DNA of 64,000 bases from Pseudomonas silvicola (GCF_026651855.1 NZ_CP093280.1:5124001-5188000); one strand, 5' to 3'; counted from the stretch's first letter, positions 44,008 through 52,986 are shown. Numbers and translations are program-made. Notes: generated by a model from the letters alone, not told the origin.

Positions 44008-44727
44008 TCACTCGTTGTAGCGCACCACCCTGAAGGGGCGCGCGCCGTTCTCCATGGGTGACAGTAGCACCGTGCTGTCGATCACGGCGGTGAACCCGTC
44101 GGGCAATTGCGCCTGGCTGCGAATACTCAGCACCTGACCGGCATCACCGGCCAGGGCCGCCACGCGTGGCAGGCCCAGCGCACGCTGCAGCACGGGGCTT
44201 GCGAAAGCCGGGTCGGGGTTTTCCTGGCCGCTCCAGACCGTGACGTCCGGCACCAGCGCCTGGTACAGGGCCGTGCTCATCCCGGGCAGGTCGCGCAACT
44301 CTTCCAGGGCGCGCAACGGCGGCTGGTTGCCATCGCGGCGCTGCTCCAGGGCCGCCGCCAGTGCCCGGCCCTGCCCCGAGCCCAACGCCTCGACCAGGCG
44401 GGCGAAATCCGCGGCCGCGGCGGCATTGAGGTCCAGTTTTCCGCGCTCGCTGCGCACGCTGACCTGCAAGGTGGCGTCGTCGAAACGCAAGGCCTGCACG
44501 CGGCCATCGGCGACCCAGCGCCGTGGCGGGTCGGCGTCAGTGAGGGCACGCACCGCCAGGTTCAACCCGGCTTCGGCCGCCAGGCTGGCGCGGGTATGCT
44601 CGGTTTGCCACAGGCCCAGGCGCGCCTGCTGGCGCACCTCCACCACCAGGGTGCCGAGCAACATGGCCAACAGGGCCATGGCCCATAGCACCAGCAACAA
44701 CGCCATGCCTTGCTGCGCCCGGTTCAT
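44008..44727 (-). CDS. gspK: Minor pseudopilin GspK, system 1
   Basis: A 239-residue minor pseudopilin, larger than the others, as expected for GspK. The prepilin leader is very short, with Gly7 before MALLLVLWAMALLAMLLGTLV. As usual for GspK, the +5 Glu is missing. The soluble part has SERGKLDLNAAAAADFARLVEAL, the normal GspK domain. It caps the pseudopilus with GspI and GspJ. The ATG overlaps the gspJ stop. Confidence 0.85.
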   Translation of the reverse strand: MNRAQQGMALLLVLWAMALLAMLLGTLVVEVRQQARLGLWQTEHTRASLAAEAGLNLAVRALTDADPPRRWVADGRVQALRFDDATLQVSVRSERGKLDLNAAAAADFARLVEALGSGQGRALAAALEQRRDGNQPPLRALEELRDLPGMSTALYQALVPDVTVWSGQENPDPAFASPVLQRALGLPRVAALAGDAGQVLSIRSQAQLPDGFTAVIDSTVLLSPMENGARPFRVVRYNE

Positions 44728-45341
44728 GGCGCCCCCTGGGTTTCACTGAGGTCCAGGCGCAGGGCCACCACCTGGGCCACCCACGGCACCGGGCCAGCGC
44801 TGTCCAGTTCGATCCGCACCGCCTGGGGCAGGCGCGCCGGCCAGGGCCAGCGGGGCAACCAGGCGGTAGGCTGGCCTCGGTCGTCCCGGCCGCGGTAACT
44901 CAAGCGCAGGTCGCGTACATCCTCCAGCAGCACCTGCGGCTGGCCCCAGGGCCGGGCAACACCGCGCAGCAGTTGCTCGAAGCGCACTTGCAGGGCCTGA
45001 TGGCCACCCAGGCCCACGAGTTCCAGGGTATGCACCTGCAGCCCGCCGCCCAAGGCACTGTTGAGGCCGGCGGCGAACACCAGGCGCTGGCGCTGGCCGT
45101 CGAATACCCGGGGCTGCTCGCCCTCCGCCGGCAGCTCCACCGGCAAGGCCCCTTCCAGAGCGTGGTGCAGGAAGTTCTGGCTGGCCCGCACCGCTTCCAG
45201 GCGCTGACCATAGTGCTCACCCTTGAGCGCCGCGCGGTTGGCGCCCAGCAGCGCGGTGCCCAGCAGGGCCATCAGCACCGCCAGCAGCACCAGGGCAAAG
45301 AGCATTTCGAGCAGGGTGAAACCGCTGGCCGGGCGCTTCAT
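44724..45341 (-). CDS. gspJ: Minor pseudopilin GspJ, system 1
   Basis: A 205-residue minor pseudopilin with the prepilin site SGFTLLEMLFALVLLAVLMALLG near residue 7. The start at 45341 overlaps the gspI stop (ATGA). The longer frame to 45434 is a shadow of gspI. Together with GspI and GspK it forms the pseudopilus tip complex. The mature domain has the GspJ-type RVFDGQRQRLVFAAGLNS block. Confidence 0.85.
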   Translation of the reverse strand: MKRPASGFTLLEMLFALVLLAVLMALLGTALLGANRAALKGEHYGQRLEAVRASQNFLHHALEGALPVELPAEGEQPRVFDGQRQRLVFAAGLNSALGGGLQVHTLELVGLGGHQALQVRFEQLLRGVARPWGQPQVLLEDVRDLRLSYRGRDDRGQPTAWLPRWPWPARLPQAVRIELDSAGPVPWVAQVVALRLDLSETQGAP

Positions 45342-45712
45342 CGGCTGGCGTCCAAAGCGGGTTGCGCCTGCACCGCCAAGGTACTGACCCGCAAGCTGCG
45401 GCGGCCCTCGCTGACATCCAGGTCCAGGCGCCACAACGGCAGCAGCGTGGCCGGCCCGGGCTCGCGGCTGATCTGCAGGCGCCAGCGCAGCGCCCCTTCG
45501 CTGCCGCGTCGTTCACCTGCTTGCAGGCGCTGGCCGCGCTGATCGTCCATCAGGCTACGGGCCACCAGGCTCAGGCGATCACTGGCGCGCACCTGTTCCA
45601 AGGTGCGCGCGGCCTGCCCGAACGCCACCAGCAGTACGGTGCAGCCCAGGGCGAACACCGCCAGGGCCGCGAGCATTTCCACCAGGCCGAAGCCAGCGCC
45701 GCGCAGCTTCAT
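45338..45712 (-). CDS. gspI: Minor pseudopilin GspI, system 1
   Basis: A 124-residue minor pseudopilin. The prepilin site reads GAGFGLVEMLAALAVFALG, with Gly before Phe and Glu at +5, slightly unusual because FTLLE is replaced by FGLVE. The length is normal for GspI. The start overlaps the gspH stop; the long upstream frame is rejected as antisense-like extension into gspH. Confidence 0.82.
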   Translation of the reverse strand: MKLRGAGFGLVEMLAALAVFALGCTVLLVAFGQAARTLEQVRASDRLSLVARSLMDDQRGQRLQAGERRGSEGALRWRLQISREPGPATLLPLWRLDLDVSEGRRSLRVSTLAVQAQPALDASR

Positions 45713-46194
45713 GGCAGGGCCCGCAGGCGCACGCTGCCGGTCAGCCAGCCCACGTCGATGCGCCACTGCCGGGTACCGCGTTGCATCACCAGGTGGCCGC
45801 CGGTGGAACTGCCATCGGGAAAGAATGCCACGGCAGCCCCCAGGTCGTCGGCAGTCGTCAACTGCAGCCCCAGGTCGGCGGGCCAGTGGCCGGGCGCCTG
45901 GCCGGGGGCCTGATAGCGGTGGCCCGCCAGGTCGAAACGGACCTGCCGGGGCTGGCCGCTGAGCACCGACTGGGTACGAGCCTGACGGAGGGCGCCGACG
46001 ATATCGCCCAGGGCCTGGCGCTCCCGTGCCGCGGCCATGCCCTGCCCCAGGCCAACGCCCAGTACGCCCAAGGCCACGGCCATGAGGGCGATCACCACCA
46101 ACAGTTCCAGCAGCGTGAAACCTGCCGGTGGTAGCAAAGCCTGCGGGCGAGAACACCGATGCGCTACCCCACCCCGGCCACGCTCACCTTTCAT
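45709..46194 (-). CDS. gspH: Minor pseudopilin GspH, system 1 (long leader)
   Basis: A 161-residue minor pseudopilin. The prepilin core PAGFTLLELLVVIALMAVALGVLGVG starts unusually far in: Phe at about residue 26 after a 25-residue Arg-rich leader. The start is set by an ATGA overlap with gspG; a GTG at residue 10 would give a shorter leader and cannot be excluded. The soluble part resembles GspH of system 2 (WRIDVGWLTGSVRLRALP at the end). Confidence 0.8.
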   Translation of the reverse strand: MKGERGRGGVAHRCSRPQALLPPAGFTLLELLVVIALMAVALGVLGVGLGQGMAAARERQALGDIVGALRQARTQSVLSGQPRQVRFDLAGHRYQAPGQAPGHWPADLGLQLTTADDLGAAVAFFPDGSSTGGHLVMQRGTRQWRIDVGWLTGSVRLRALP

Positions 46195-46601
46195 TCCCAG
46201 TTCCCCAGGTCGGCGTTGTAGCCCTCGCCGCCCGGCTGGCCGTCCTGGCCAAAGAAAATCAGGTCGAAGCTGCCGTGCTGGCCCGGGAAACGATAACCAA
46301 ACGGGTGGCCGAACGGGTCCTTGAGGTCCGAAGGCTTGGCGTAGGGGCCCGCCCAGCGGCTGTCACCCGCGGGGCGCTCCACCAGTTGCCCCAGGTCCCG
46401 GGGCGGCGCGCCCATGTCCAGGGCATAACTCTCGACCTTCATCGACAGGCTGGCCAACTGCGCCTTGCCCGCGCCGTACTTGCCCTTGTCGACGTTGCCG
46501 CCGACCTGGCGTACGACAATGGTGGCGACGATGCCCAGCAGGACAATGACCGCGAGCATTTCCAGCAGGGTGAAACCGCGAGTTCGATGCAGCGCCAGCA
46601 T
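46191..46601 (-). CDS. gspG: Major pseudopilin GspG, system 1
   Basis: A 136-residue major pseudopilin. The prepilin site GFTLLEMLAVIVLLGIVATI begins at residue 9, and the calcium-site C-terminal region contains DLIFFGQDGQPGGEGYNADLGNWE. The GspG of system 2 is almost identical: more than 50 consecutive residues match from the prepilin site onward. It forms the pseudopilus shaft after cleavage by a shared prepilin peptidase that is not in this window. Confidence 0.9.
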   Translation of the reverse strand: MLALHRTRGFTLLEMLAVIVLLGIVATIVVRQVGGNVDKGKYGAGKAQLASLSMKVESYALDMGAPPRDLGQLVERPAGDSRWAGPYAKPSDLKDPFGHPFGYRFPGQHGSFDLIFFGQDGQPGGEGYNADLGNWE

Positions 46602-46611
46602 GGTCAGGCCC

Positions 46612-47817
46612 TCAGATATTACTGGTCAGGCTCATCAGCGGCAGCATGATGGCCAACATGATGAACGCCACCAGCACGGCCATGACGATGGTCAGGGTCG
46701 GCACCAGCGCGGCCAGCAACCGGGCGATGCTGCGCCGAGCCTCGGCGTCGAACACCTCGGCTACCTTGAGCAGCATGGTGTCCAGCTCACCGGCTTCCTC
46801 GCCCACCTGGATCATTTGCAACGCCAGGTCAGGCAGTTGATTGTCATGGCTCAGGGCGCGGGCCAGCGACCCGCCGCCCTTGACCTGTTCGGTGGCGCCC
46901 TGCAACTGAGCGCGCACGGCACGGTTGGCGGCCACCTCGCAGGTAATTTTCAACGCCGCGAGCAAGGCCACGCCGTTTTCCAGCAGTGTGCCCAAGGTGC
47001 GCGCCACCCTTGCGGCTTCCAGGCGCCGCACCAGGTGGCCCAGCACCGGCCAGCCCAACAGCCGGCGGTCCCAGCGCAGGCGCCTGTCCGGGTCGCGCAG
47101 GGCACGCCGGGTCAGCAACCCCACGACGATAAAAGCGGCCAGCACCATCAGGCCGAATTGATTGAAGAACTGCCCCAGCCCCAGGATCACCTCGGTCACC
47201 AACGGAATGGGCACGCCCAGGTCCTGGAAGATCGGTACGAACTGTGGCACCACATAGGCCAGCAACAGCACCAGTGAACCCAGCACGCCCACCACCAGGA
47301 ACGCTGGGTAGATCAGCGCATTGATCACTTCGCCGCGCAACGCCTGGCTGCGCTCCAGGTAGTCGGCCAGCTGCCGCAGGCTGTCCTGCAGCGCCCCACC
47401 CGCCTCTCCTGCCCGCACCAGGCTCAGGTACAGGGGGGCAAACTGCTCGGGCTCCAGCGCAAGCGCCGCCGACAACGGCTGGCCTGCCTGGACCCGTTCG
47501 CGCACTCGGCCGATCAGTGCTCGAACCGGTGCCTGGGCCTTGCCCGGCGCGTTGTTGAGAATGCCCAAAGCGCGGTCCAGCGCCAGCCCGGCATGCAGCA
47601 AAATGGCCAACTGCTGAGTGAACGCCACCAGCGCCTGGGCGCTCAGGCCGCGGCGTGGCGACCAGGCCAGCCAGCGCCCGCCCGCGGGTTCGATGTGCAG
47701 CACCAGGGCCCCCTGGCGTTGCAGTTGCAGGGCAAGGGCCTGGCGATCGGCGGCCTCCAGCACCCCTTGGCGGGCGCTACCATCACTGTCCAGCACCCGG
47801 TAATGAAAACGAGCCAT
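46612..47817 (-). CDS. gspF: Inner-membrane platform protein GspF, system 1
   Basis: A 401-residue polytopic protein with duplicated cytoplasmic helical domains and three transmembrane segments (near 170, 220 and 375). Blocks such as FTQQLAILLHAGLALDRAL and LSLVRAGEAGGALQDSLRQLADYLERSQ are typical of GspF/PilC. It sits under the pseudopilus and couples to GspE. It ends with LPLMSLTSNI, the same end as the system 2 copy. Ten bases after gspE. Confidence 0.9.
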   Translation of the reverse strand: MARFHYRVLDSDGSARQGVLEAADRQALALQLQRQGALVLHIEPAGGRWLAWSPRRGLSAQALVAFTQQLAILLHAGLALDRALGILNNAPGKAQAPVRALIGRVRERVQAGQPLSAALALEPEQFAPLYLSLVRAGEAGGALQDSLRQLADYLERSQALRGEVINALIYPAFLVVGVLGSLVLLLAYVVPQFVPIFQDLGVPIPLVTEVILGLGQFFNQFGLMVLAAFIVVGLLTRRALRDPDRRLRWDRRLLGWPVLGHLVRRLEAARVARTLGTLLENGVALLAALKITCEVAANRAVRAQLQGATEQVKGGGSLARALSHDNQLPDLALQMIQVGEEAGELDTMLLKVAEVFDAEARRSIARLLAALVPTLTIVMAVLVAFIMLAIMLPLMSLTSNI

Positions 47818-47827
47818 GGCGGTTCAC

Positions 47828-49573
47828 TCACTCGCTGCGGGTGACGCGCAGCACTTCTTCCAGCGACGTGACGCCCGCCAGCGCCTGGCGCAGGCCGTCT
47901 TCATACAGCGTGCGCAGGCCACCCCGGCGGGCGGCCTGCTCCAGGGTGGCGGCATCGGCGTGGTTCATCAGCAGCCCGCGCAGTTCCTCGTTCATCACCA
48001 GCAGTTCAGTGATCGCGCAGCGGCCGCGGTAACCACCGCCCTGCGCATCGGCCCGGGGCCGGTACAGCCGTATCGGGCGCTGATCGGTGAAACGGTCCAG
48101 GCCGTGCTCGGCCACCAGCGCCGGTGGTGCCTCGAACGCCTCACTGCAGGCAGGGTCCAGGTGCCGCACCAGGCGTTGAGCGAGAATGCCGATCACCGTG
48201 GAAGCGATCATGTAGCTCTCCACGCCCATGTCCAGCAGGCGCGTGATGCTGGCCGCAGCGCTGTTGGTGTGCAGCGTGGATAGCACCAGGTGGCCGGTGA
48301 GCGAGGACTGGATAGCGATGCGGCAGGTTTCCAGGTCGCGCATTTCGCCGATCATGATCACGTCCGGGTCCTGGCGCACGATGGACCGCAAGGTGGCGGC
48401 GAAGTCCAGGCCGATGGCCGGCTTCACCTGAATCTGGTTGATGCCTTCGATCTGGTACTCCACCGGGTCTTCGACGGTGATGATCTTGCGCTCGCTGGTA
48501 TTGAGGCGGGTCAGCGCGGTGTACAGCGTGGTGGTCTTGCCCGAGCCGGTGGGCCCGGTGACCAGCAGGATGCCGTGGGGTCTGTCGAGCAAGGCCAGGA
48601 ACCCCTGCAAACGCGCTCCGTCGAACCCGAGGCTGGGCAGGTCGAAGCTCACGGTCTGGCGGTCCAGCAGGCGCATCACCACCGACTCGCCGAAGCTGGT
48701 GGGCACGGTGGACACGCGCAGGTCCAGTTCCTTGCCCTGCAAGCGCAGCATGATGCGCCCGTCCTGGGGCAGGCGGCGTTCGGCGATGTCCAGGCGGGCC
48801 ATGATCTTGACCCGTGAAATCACCGCCGGCGCGGAGGCCGCGGGCGGTGCCTCACCGTCCAGCAACACGCCGTCCACCCGGTAGCGCACTTTGAACTGGC
48901 TTTCGAAGGGCTCGATGTGAATGTCCGAGGCCCGCTGCTCCACCGCGCGCTGCAGGATCAGGTTGACCATGCGGATCACCGGCGCCTCGCTGGCCAGGTC
49001 CTTGAGGTGCTCGATATCGTCGGCCTGGTCGCCGTGGCCGCCGTCCAGGTGCTCCACCAGGCTGCCCATGGCCGAGCGCCCTTGGCCGTAGTAACGTTCG
49101 ATCAGGCTGTCGACATCGGTGCGGGTGCCCACGCAGCGCTGCACCGGGCAGCCACAGGCATAGGCCGTGGCCCGCAGCGGGTAGGCCTCGTGGGGCGCAG
49201 CCATGAGCACCTGCAGGGTGCCTTGCTGCCAGCCCACGGGCACCACCTGGTGGTGGCGCAGAAACCGTTCGCTTAGCGGGGGCAAAGGGTCAAGGGTGTC
49301 GGGGGCGCTGTCACTGCTGCGCAGCGGTAGGTCAAGGACCGCTGCCCAGCCGCGGGCCATTTCCTGCTCCGACACCAGGCCGAGCCGGGTCAACAACCCC
49401 GGCAAGGCGCTGGGCGTACCCACGGGTGCCAGGCGCACCGCGCGGTCCAGGTCCGCGGCCTTGAGGCCAGCGTGGCTGCTCAGCCAGGCGCACAGCGCGG
49501 GCACCGCGTCGGGGTCAGGGTCGAGGGGTGGTAGCCTGGGGGGCGGGCCTTCCGCCCTTGGTTGCGTCACCAT
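47828..49573 (-). CDS. gspE: Type II secretion ATPase GspE, system 1
   Basis: A 581-residue secretion ATPase. Residues about 20-190 are N-terminal domains; the RecA-like core has Walker A GPTGSGKTTT near 340, Walker B region VIMIGEMRD near 400 and the His box LSTLHTNSAAASITRL. The four-cysteine zinc motif (two CxxC pairs) of classical GspE is missing; only scattered cysteines remain. The ATG at 49573 lies inside the 3' end of a small exported-peptide gene, so the two overlap by 59 bases in different frames. It energises the pseudopilus. Confidence 0.9.
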   Translation of the reverse strand: MVTQPRAEGPPPRLPPLDPDPDAVPALCAWLSSHAGLKAADLDRAVRLAPVGTPSALPGLLTRLGLVSEQEMARGWAAVLDLPLRSSDSAPDTLDPLPPLSERFLRHHQVVPVGWQQGTLQVLMAAPHEAYPLRATAYACGCPVQRCVGTRTDVDSLIERYYGQGRSAMGSLVEHLDGGHGDQADDIEHLKDLASEAPVIRMVNLILQRAVEQRASDIHIEPFESQFKVRYRVDGVLLDGEAPPAASAPAVISRVKIMARLDIAERRLPQDGRIMLRLQGKELDLRVSTVPTSFGESVVMRLLDRQTVSFDLPSLGFDGARLQGFLALLDRPHGILLVTGPTGSGKTTTLYTALTRLNTSERKIITVEDPVEYQIEGINQIQVKPAIGLDFAATLRSIVRQDPDVIMIGEMRDLETCRIAIQSSLTGHLVLSTLHTNSAAASITRLLDMGVESYMIASTVIGILAQRLVRHLDPACSEAFEAPPALVAEHGLDRFTDQRPIRLYRPRADAQGGGYRGRCAITELLVMNEELRGLLMNHADAATLEQAARRGGLRTLYEDGLRQALAGVTSLEEVLRVTRSE

Positions 49574-49721
49574 GCTTGTTGCCTGCCGCCTTGCTGTCGT
49601 GGGTCTGGGTCATGACGGTAGCGTCCGGCGCACCGGATGTATTATCGCTGTCGGCCCCCAGGGCCGCGTTCGACACTACCCACAACGAAAGGACCGCGAC
49701 GGTCGCGATGATTGCTTTCAT
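49515..49721 (-). CDS. Small exported peptide upstream of gspE1
   Basis: A 68-residue protein with a clear Sec signal peptide (about residues 1-22, ending ...SNAALGA) and a short hydrophilic mature part of about 45 residues rich in Thr, Asp, Lys and Pro (DSKAAGNKHGDATKGGR). GGAGG lies 6 bases before the ATG, a strong site. It overlaps the start of gspE1, so it is the first gene of the operon. I do not recognise the family. It may be a periplasmic accessory or a secreted factor; this is a guess from position. Confidence 0.7.
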   Translation of the reverse strand: MKAIIATVAVLSLWVVSNAALGADSDNTSGAPDATVMTQTHDSKAAGNKHGDATKGGRPAPQATTPRP

Positions 49722-50175
49722 TCTCTACCTCCAACTTAGTTAGCTAGACAACTTTTTCGTCACGTTCTCCCTGCTGCCAGTTGATATGAAACAGCACTTA
49801 CCTTAGCCCCCGGCAGGAAACTTGGCAACGTCACATATTTAAAAACTCAAATACTTTAATCTTTCCATACAGCGGCGCCCTCAGATGAAATGATGATAAC
49901 CGTTGCGCCATTAAAGTTTGACAGACGCGGCCAACGGGAGTCCCATTCATTGCGTATTCGCGCAGCACCCGCGCCATCCATGAATGGCACCGAAAAAAAC
50001 GAGGCTGGGAGTAACGGATCCAATAGCAATATCACCGTGCGGATTAACCTGGTTTAACCGCCGCCTTCTTCAAGGCCTATAAACGGGATTCTGTTTCACC
50101 CGCTTTACAAGTTCGCCCTCGTTGTCATTATTACGCCCGGTCCTCCCTGGAGGGTCGCCGGTGGGAGTAATTAAA
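49722..50175. other. AT-rich divergent region between T2SS-1 and GH3-1
   Basis: A 454-base gap that is visibly AT-richer than its surroundings. It holds the TAGCTA-centred motif and upstream control of both divergent transcripts. TTGACA occurs at 49918-49923, but no matching -10 sequence at the right distance, so I do not call a promoter. A short open frame here is rejected as non-coding. Confidence 0.6.
49734..49754 (-). promoter_or_regulatory. TAGCTA-centred motif upstream of the peptide-gspE1 operon
   Basis: On the minus strand AAGTTGTCTAGCTAACTAAG lies about 13 bases before the peptide ATG, just ahead of GGAGG. It contains AGTTAGCTAG (49738-49747), the same ten bases found in the Ter-operon palindrome at 26348-26372. 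It would lie in the 5' leader or promoter of the operon. Operator function is inferred only from the match. Confidence 0.35.
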
Positions 50176-52932
50176 ATGAGAAGAACACGCTCACCCGCAC
50201 TTGCAACTTCATTGACCCTGTTGGCCTTGGGTATTGCCCAACTCGGCAGTAACGCCGCCTGGGCGCGCACCGCGCAACAAGCCGACGCGCTGGCGCAACA
50301 GACCCTCAGCCAGATGACCCTGGCGGAAAAACTGGACTACATCGGCGGCACCGGTGGTTGGGACGTCAAGCCCCTGCCACGCTTCAACCTGCCGCAAATC
50401 TACGGCGCCGACGGTGGCCTGGGCGTGCGCTACACCAGCCAGGGCAACGACCAGGGCGTGGTCTACCCCAGCGGCCCGAACCTGGCGGCTACCTTCAACC
50501 TGCGCCGGGCCGTGGATTTCGGCCGTGCGCTGGGCTATGACACGGCCACCGGGGGCTACCACTACATCACCGGTCCCGGCATGAACATGTACCGCATGCC
50601 CTACGGCGGCCGCAACTTCGAATACCTGACCGGGGAAGACCCCTTCCTGGGGGCCAGCATGGCCCCGGCGGTGATCAACGGCATTCAGTCCCGGGGTATC
50701 TGGGCGGACGCCAAGCACTATGCCGCCAATGATCAGGAAACCAACCGTTTCACCCTCGACGAAAGCATCCCGGAACGGGTATTGCGGGAAATGACCCTGC
50801 CGCCGTTCGAGTCCGCGGCAAAGAATGGCAAAGTGTCACTGATGATGTGTTCGTTCCAATTGGTCAATGGTGACCATGCGTGTGAAAGCCGCCACTTGCT
50901 GCGCGAAATATTGAAAGACCAGTGGGGGTTCACCGGGTTCGTGCAAACGGACTATGCCGCCATTGTCGATGGACTGAAAGCAGCCCAGGCCGGTGCCGAT
51001 ATCGACATGTTGTTCGGCACGCAGATGAACGCCACGGTATTGACCCCGTACATCAATAGTGGCGTATTGAGTGTGGCCACTATTGACGACAAAGTCCGGC
51101 GCATCCTGCGCCAGATCTACTTGTTCGACTTTGATACCTATGTGCCTTCCACGGCCCATGACATGGACAACCCGGCGAGTAACCAGGCGGCCTTGAATAC
51201 GGCCCGTGAAGGCATCGTATTGTTGAAGAACAGCAATAACCTGCTGCCACTGGACCGTAACACCGTGAAGAAAATCGCGGTGGTCGGGGTACTGGGCAAA
51301 TACGCGCCGCCTACCGGTTTCGGCAGTGCGTATGTGTCGGCGCGCAACTACATCAGTGAAGTCAGCGGCCTGGCCCAGACCGCGCCCCAGGCCCAGGTCA
51401 CGTTCCTCGACGGCCTGTCCCTGGACCCCGCCGCCGCTACCTGGACTCACCTGGACACCGACGGCACCACCGCCGTCGCCGGGCTGACCGCCGAGTACTT
51501 CACCAACACCGACTGGAGCGGGACCGCGGCCACGACCCGCACCGACACCTACGTCAACCTCAACTGGGACAGTGACACCAACCTGCCCACCGACGGCAAC
51601 ACGGCCAGTACCTCCATTCGCTGGACCGGGCGCATCACCCCCACCGTCAGCGGCGACCATGTGTTCAAGGTGCGCGCCGACGGAGTGATTCACCTCACCG
51701 TCAATGGCCAGCAGATCATCAACAACGGCGACGGTACGCCCTTGCCCGATAACGCCATCCCCCCCACCATCCCGCAATACGCCAAGATCACCCTGCAAGC
51801 CGGCCAGGCCTATGACGTGGTGCTGGAATACTCGCGCCGGCCCAACTACATCGCCAGCCTCGGCGGCTATACCGGCGTGCAGATGAGCTGGGCCTCGCTG
51901 GTAGCCCCGAGTGATATCGCCGGCTACGACGCCGTGCTGGTGGCCGTCGGCAACAGCAATGAGTACGAGGGTGAAGGCTTTGACCACATGTGGGAACTGC
52001 CGGAATTCCAGGGCCAGTTGATCCAGAGCATCGCCAGCCAGAACGCCCATACCATCGTCGCCCTCCATGGCGGCACAGGGCTGAAGGTGAACGACTGGGT
52101 GGACCAGGTACCTGGGCTCCTGCATGCCTTCTACCCTGGCCAGAACGGCGGCCAGGCCTTGGCGGAGATTCTGTTCGGGCGGGTCAACCCATCGGCCAAG
52201 CTGCCGATGAGCCTGGAACGCAACCTGCAGGACAACCCTGTCTACAACTACTTCCCGCAGTTTGACAACAACGGCACCATCACCGAGATCAGCTACGCCG
52301 GCGACCTGCTGCTGGGCTACCGTGGCTACGAAAAAATGGGCACCAAACCGCTCTACCCGTTCGGGTACGGGCTTTCCTACACGCAATTCCGTTACTCGAA
52401 CATCAGCGTCAACCCGGCGGTGGCGTTCGGCAACTCGCCCATCCGGGTGTCGTTCAACATCACCAACACCGGGCAGCGTGCCGGGGCCGAAGTGGCCGAG
52501 CTGTACGTCGGCCAGCGCAACCCGCGCCTGACACGGCCACTCAAAGAGCTCAAGGGCTTCCAGAAAGTGCTGTTGCAACCGGGCCAGACCAGGCGCGTGA
52601 CCATCGAGCTGAATGGTCGCTCACTGGCCTATTACAACCCCACGCGCAGTGCCTGGGTCGTGGACGCCGATGTGTTCAACATCGCCGTCGGCGCGGCGTC
52701 GGATGACATACGCTTGCGCACCCGCGTGCTGAGCCCGTTCCGGCAGCAATTGTCGGTGACCAGCAGCAACCCATTGCCGCCGTCGGTGCAGCGTGCCGTG
52801 CAGGTCAGTGCCCGCGAGTTGGCCCGCAGCGCCACGGCTGACCAGGCCAGTGGCGATGACCTGGATACCCAGACGGTGTCGGACGCGCCGCCGGTGGCGC
52901 CGGGCAGCAGTTCGGGAGGCAGTGCCCCTTAG
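50176..52932 (+). CDS. Exported family 3 glycoside hydrolase with PA14 insert (beta-glucosidase type)
   Basis: A 918-residue GH3 enzyme. The signal peptide spans about residues 1-31. The N-terminal GH3 barrel has the nucleophile Asp259 in GFVQTDYA. The second domain carries a PA14-type insert (about 434-573) and the acidic block EYEGEGFD (596-603) that supplies the acid/base region. A fibronectin-III-like domain (about 745-845) and a Pro/Ser/Asp-rich tail end the protein. ATG 50176 follows GGGAG. It should hydrolyse terminal beta-glycosides and is probably secreted by the adjacent type II system; that link is inferred from position. A hairpin follows. Confidence 0.87.
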   Translation: MRRTRSPALATSLTLLALGIAQLGSNAAWARTAQQADALAQQTLSQMTLAEKLDYIGGTGGWDVKPLPRFNLPQIYGADGGLGVRYTSQGNDQGVVYPSGPNLAATFNLRRAVDFGRALGYDTATGGYHYITGPGMNMYRMPYGGRNFEYLTGEDPFLGASMAPAVINGIQSRGIWADAKHYAANDQETNRFTLDESIPERVLREMTLPPFESAAKNGKVSLMMCSFQLVNGDHACESRHLLREILKDQWGFTGFVQTDYAAIVDGLKAAQAGADIDMLFGTQMNATVLTPYINSGVLSVATIDDKVRRILRQIYLFDFDTYVPSTAHDMDNPASNQAALNTAREGIVLLKNSNNLLPLDRNTVKKIAVVGVLGKYAPPTGFGSAYVSARNYISEVSGLAQTAPQAQVTFLDGLSLDPAAATWTHLDTDGTTAVAGLTAEYFTNTDWSGTAATTRTDTYVNLNWDSDTNLPTDGNTASTSIRWTGRITPTVSGDHVFKVRADGVIHLTVNGQQIINNGDGTPLPDNAIPPTIPQYAKITLQAGQAYDVVLEYSRRPNYIASLGGYTGVQMSWASLVAPSDIAGYDAVLVAVGNSNEYEGEGFDHMWELPEFQGQLIQSIASQNAHTIVALHGGTGLKVNDWVDQVPGLLHAFYPGQNGGQALAEILFGRVNPSAKLPMSLERNLQDNPVYNYFPQFDNNGTITEISYAGDLLLGYRGYEKMGTKPLYPFGYGLSYTQFRYSNISVNPAVAFGNSPIRVSFNITNTGQRAGAEVAELYVGQRNPRLTRPLKELKGFQKVLLQPGQTRRVTIELNGRSLAYYNPTRSAWVVDADVFNIAVGAASDDIRLRTRVLSPFRQQLSVTSSNPLPPSVQRAVQVSARELARSATADQASGDDLDTQTVSDAPPVAPGSSSGGSAP

Positions 52933-52947
52933 GGTTGAAATGGATCT

Positions 52948-52986
52948 CCAGGCGCCAGGTAACCGAGCGCTGCGCCTGGGTTTCTT
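52948..52986 (+). terminator. Terminator after GH3-1
   Basis: CCAGGCGC (52948-52955) pairs with GCGCCTGG (52972-52979) across a 16-base loop, followed by GTTTCTT. It lies between convergent GH3-1 and gspD2 and could also act on the gspD2 transcript. Confidence 0.6.

Noticed and set aside
49918-49923. TTGACA as a -35 box in the GH3-1 gap
   Set aside because: No acceptable -10 sequence lies 16-18 bases downstream on the plus strand.
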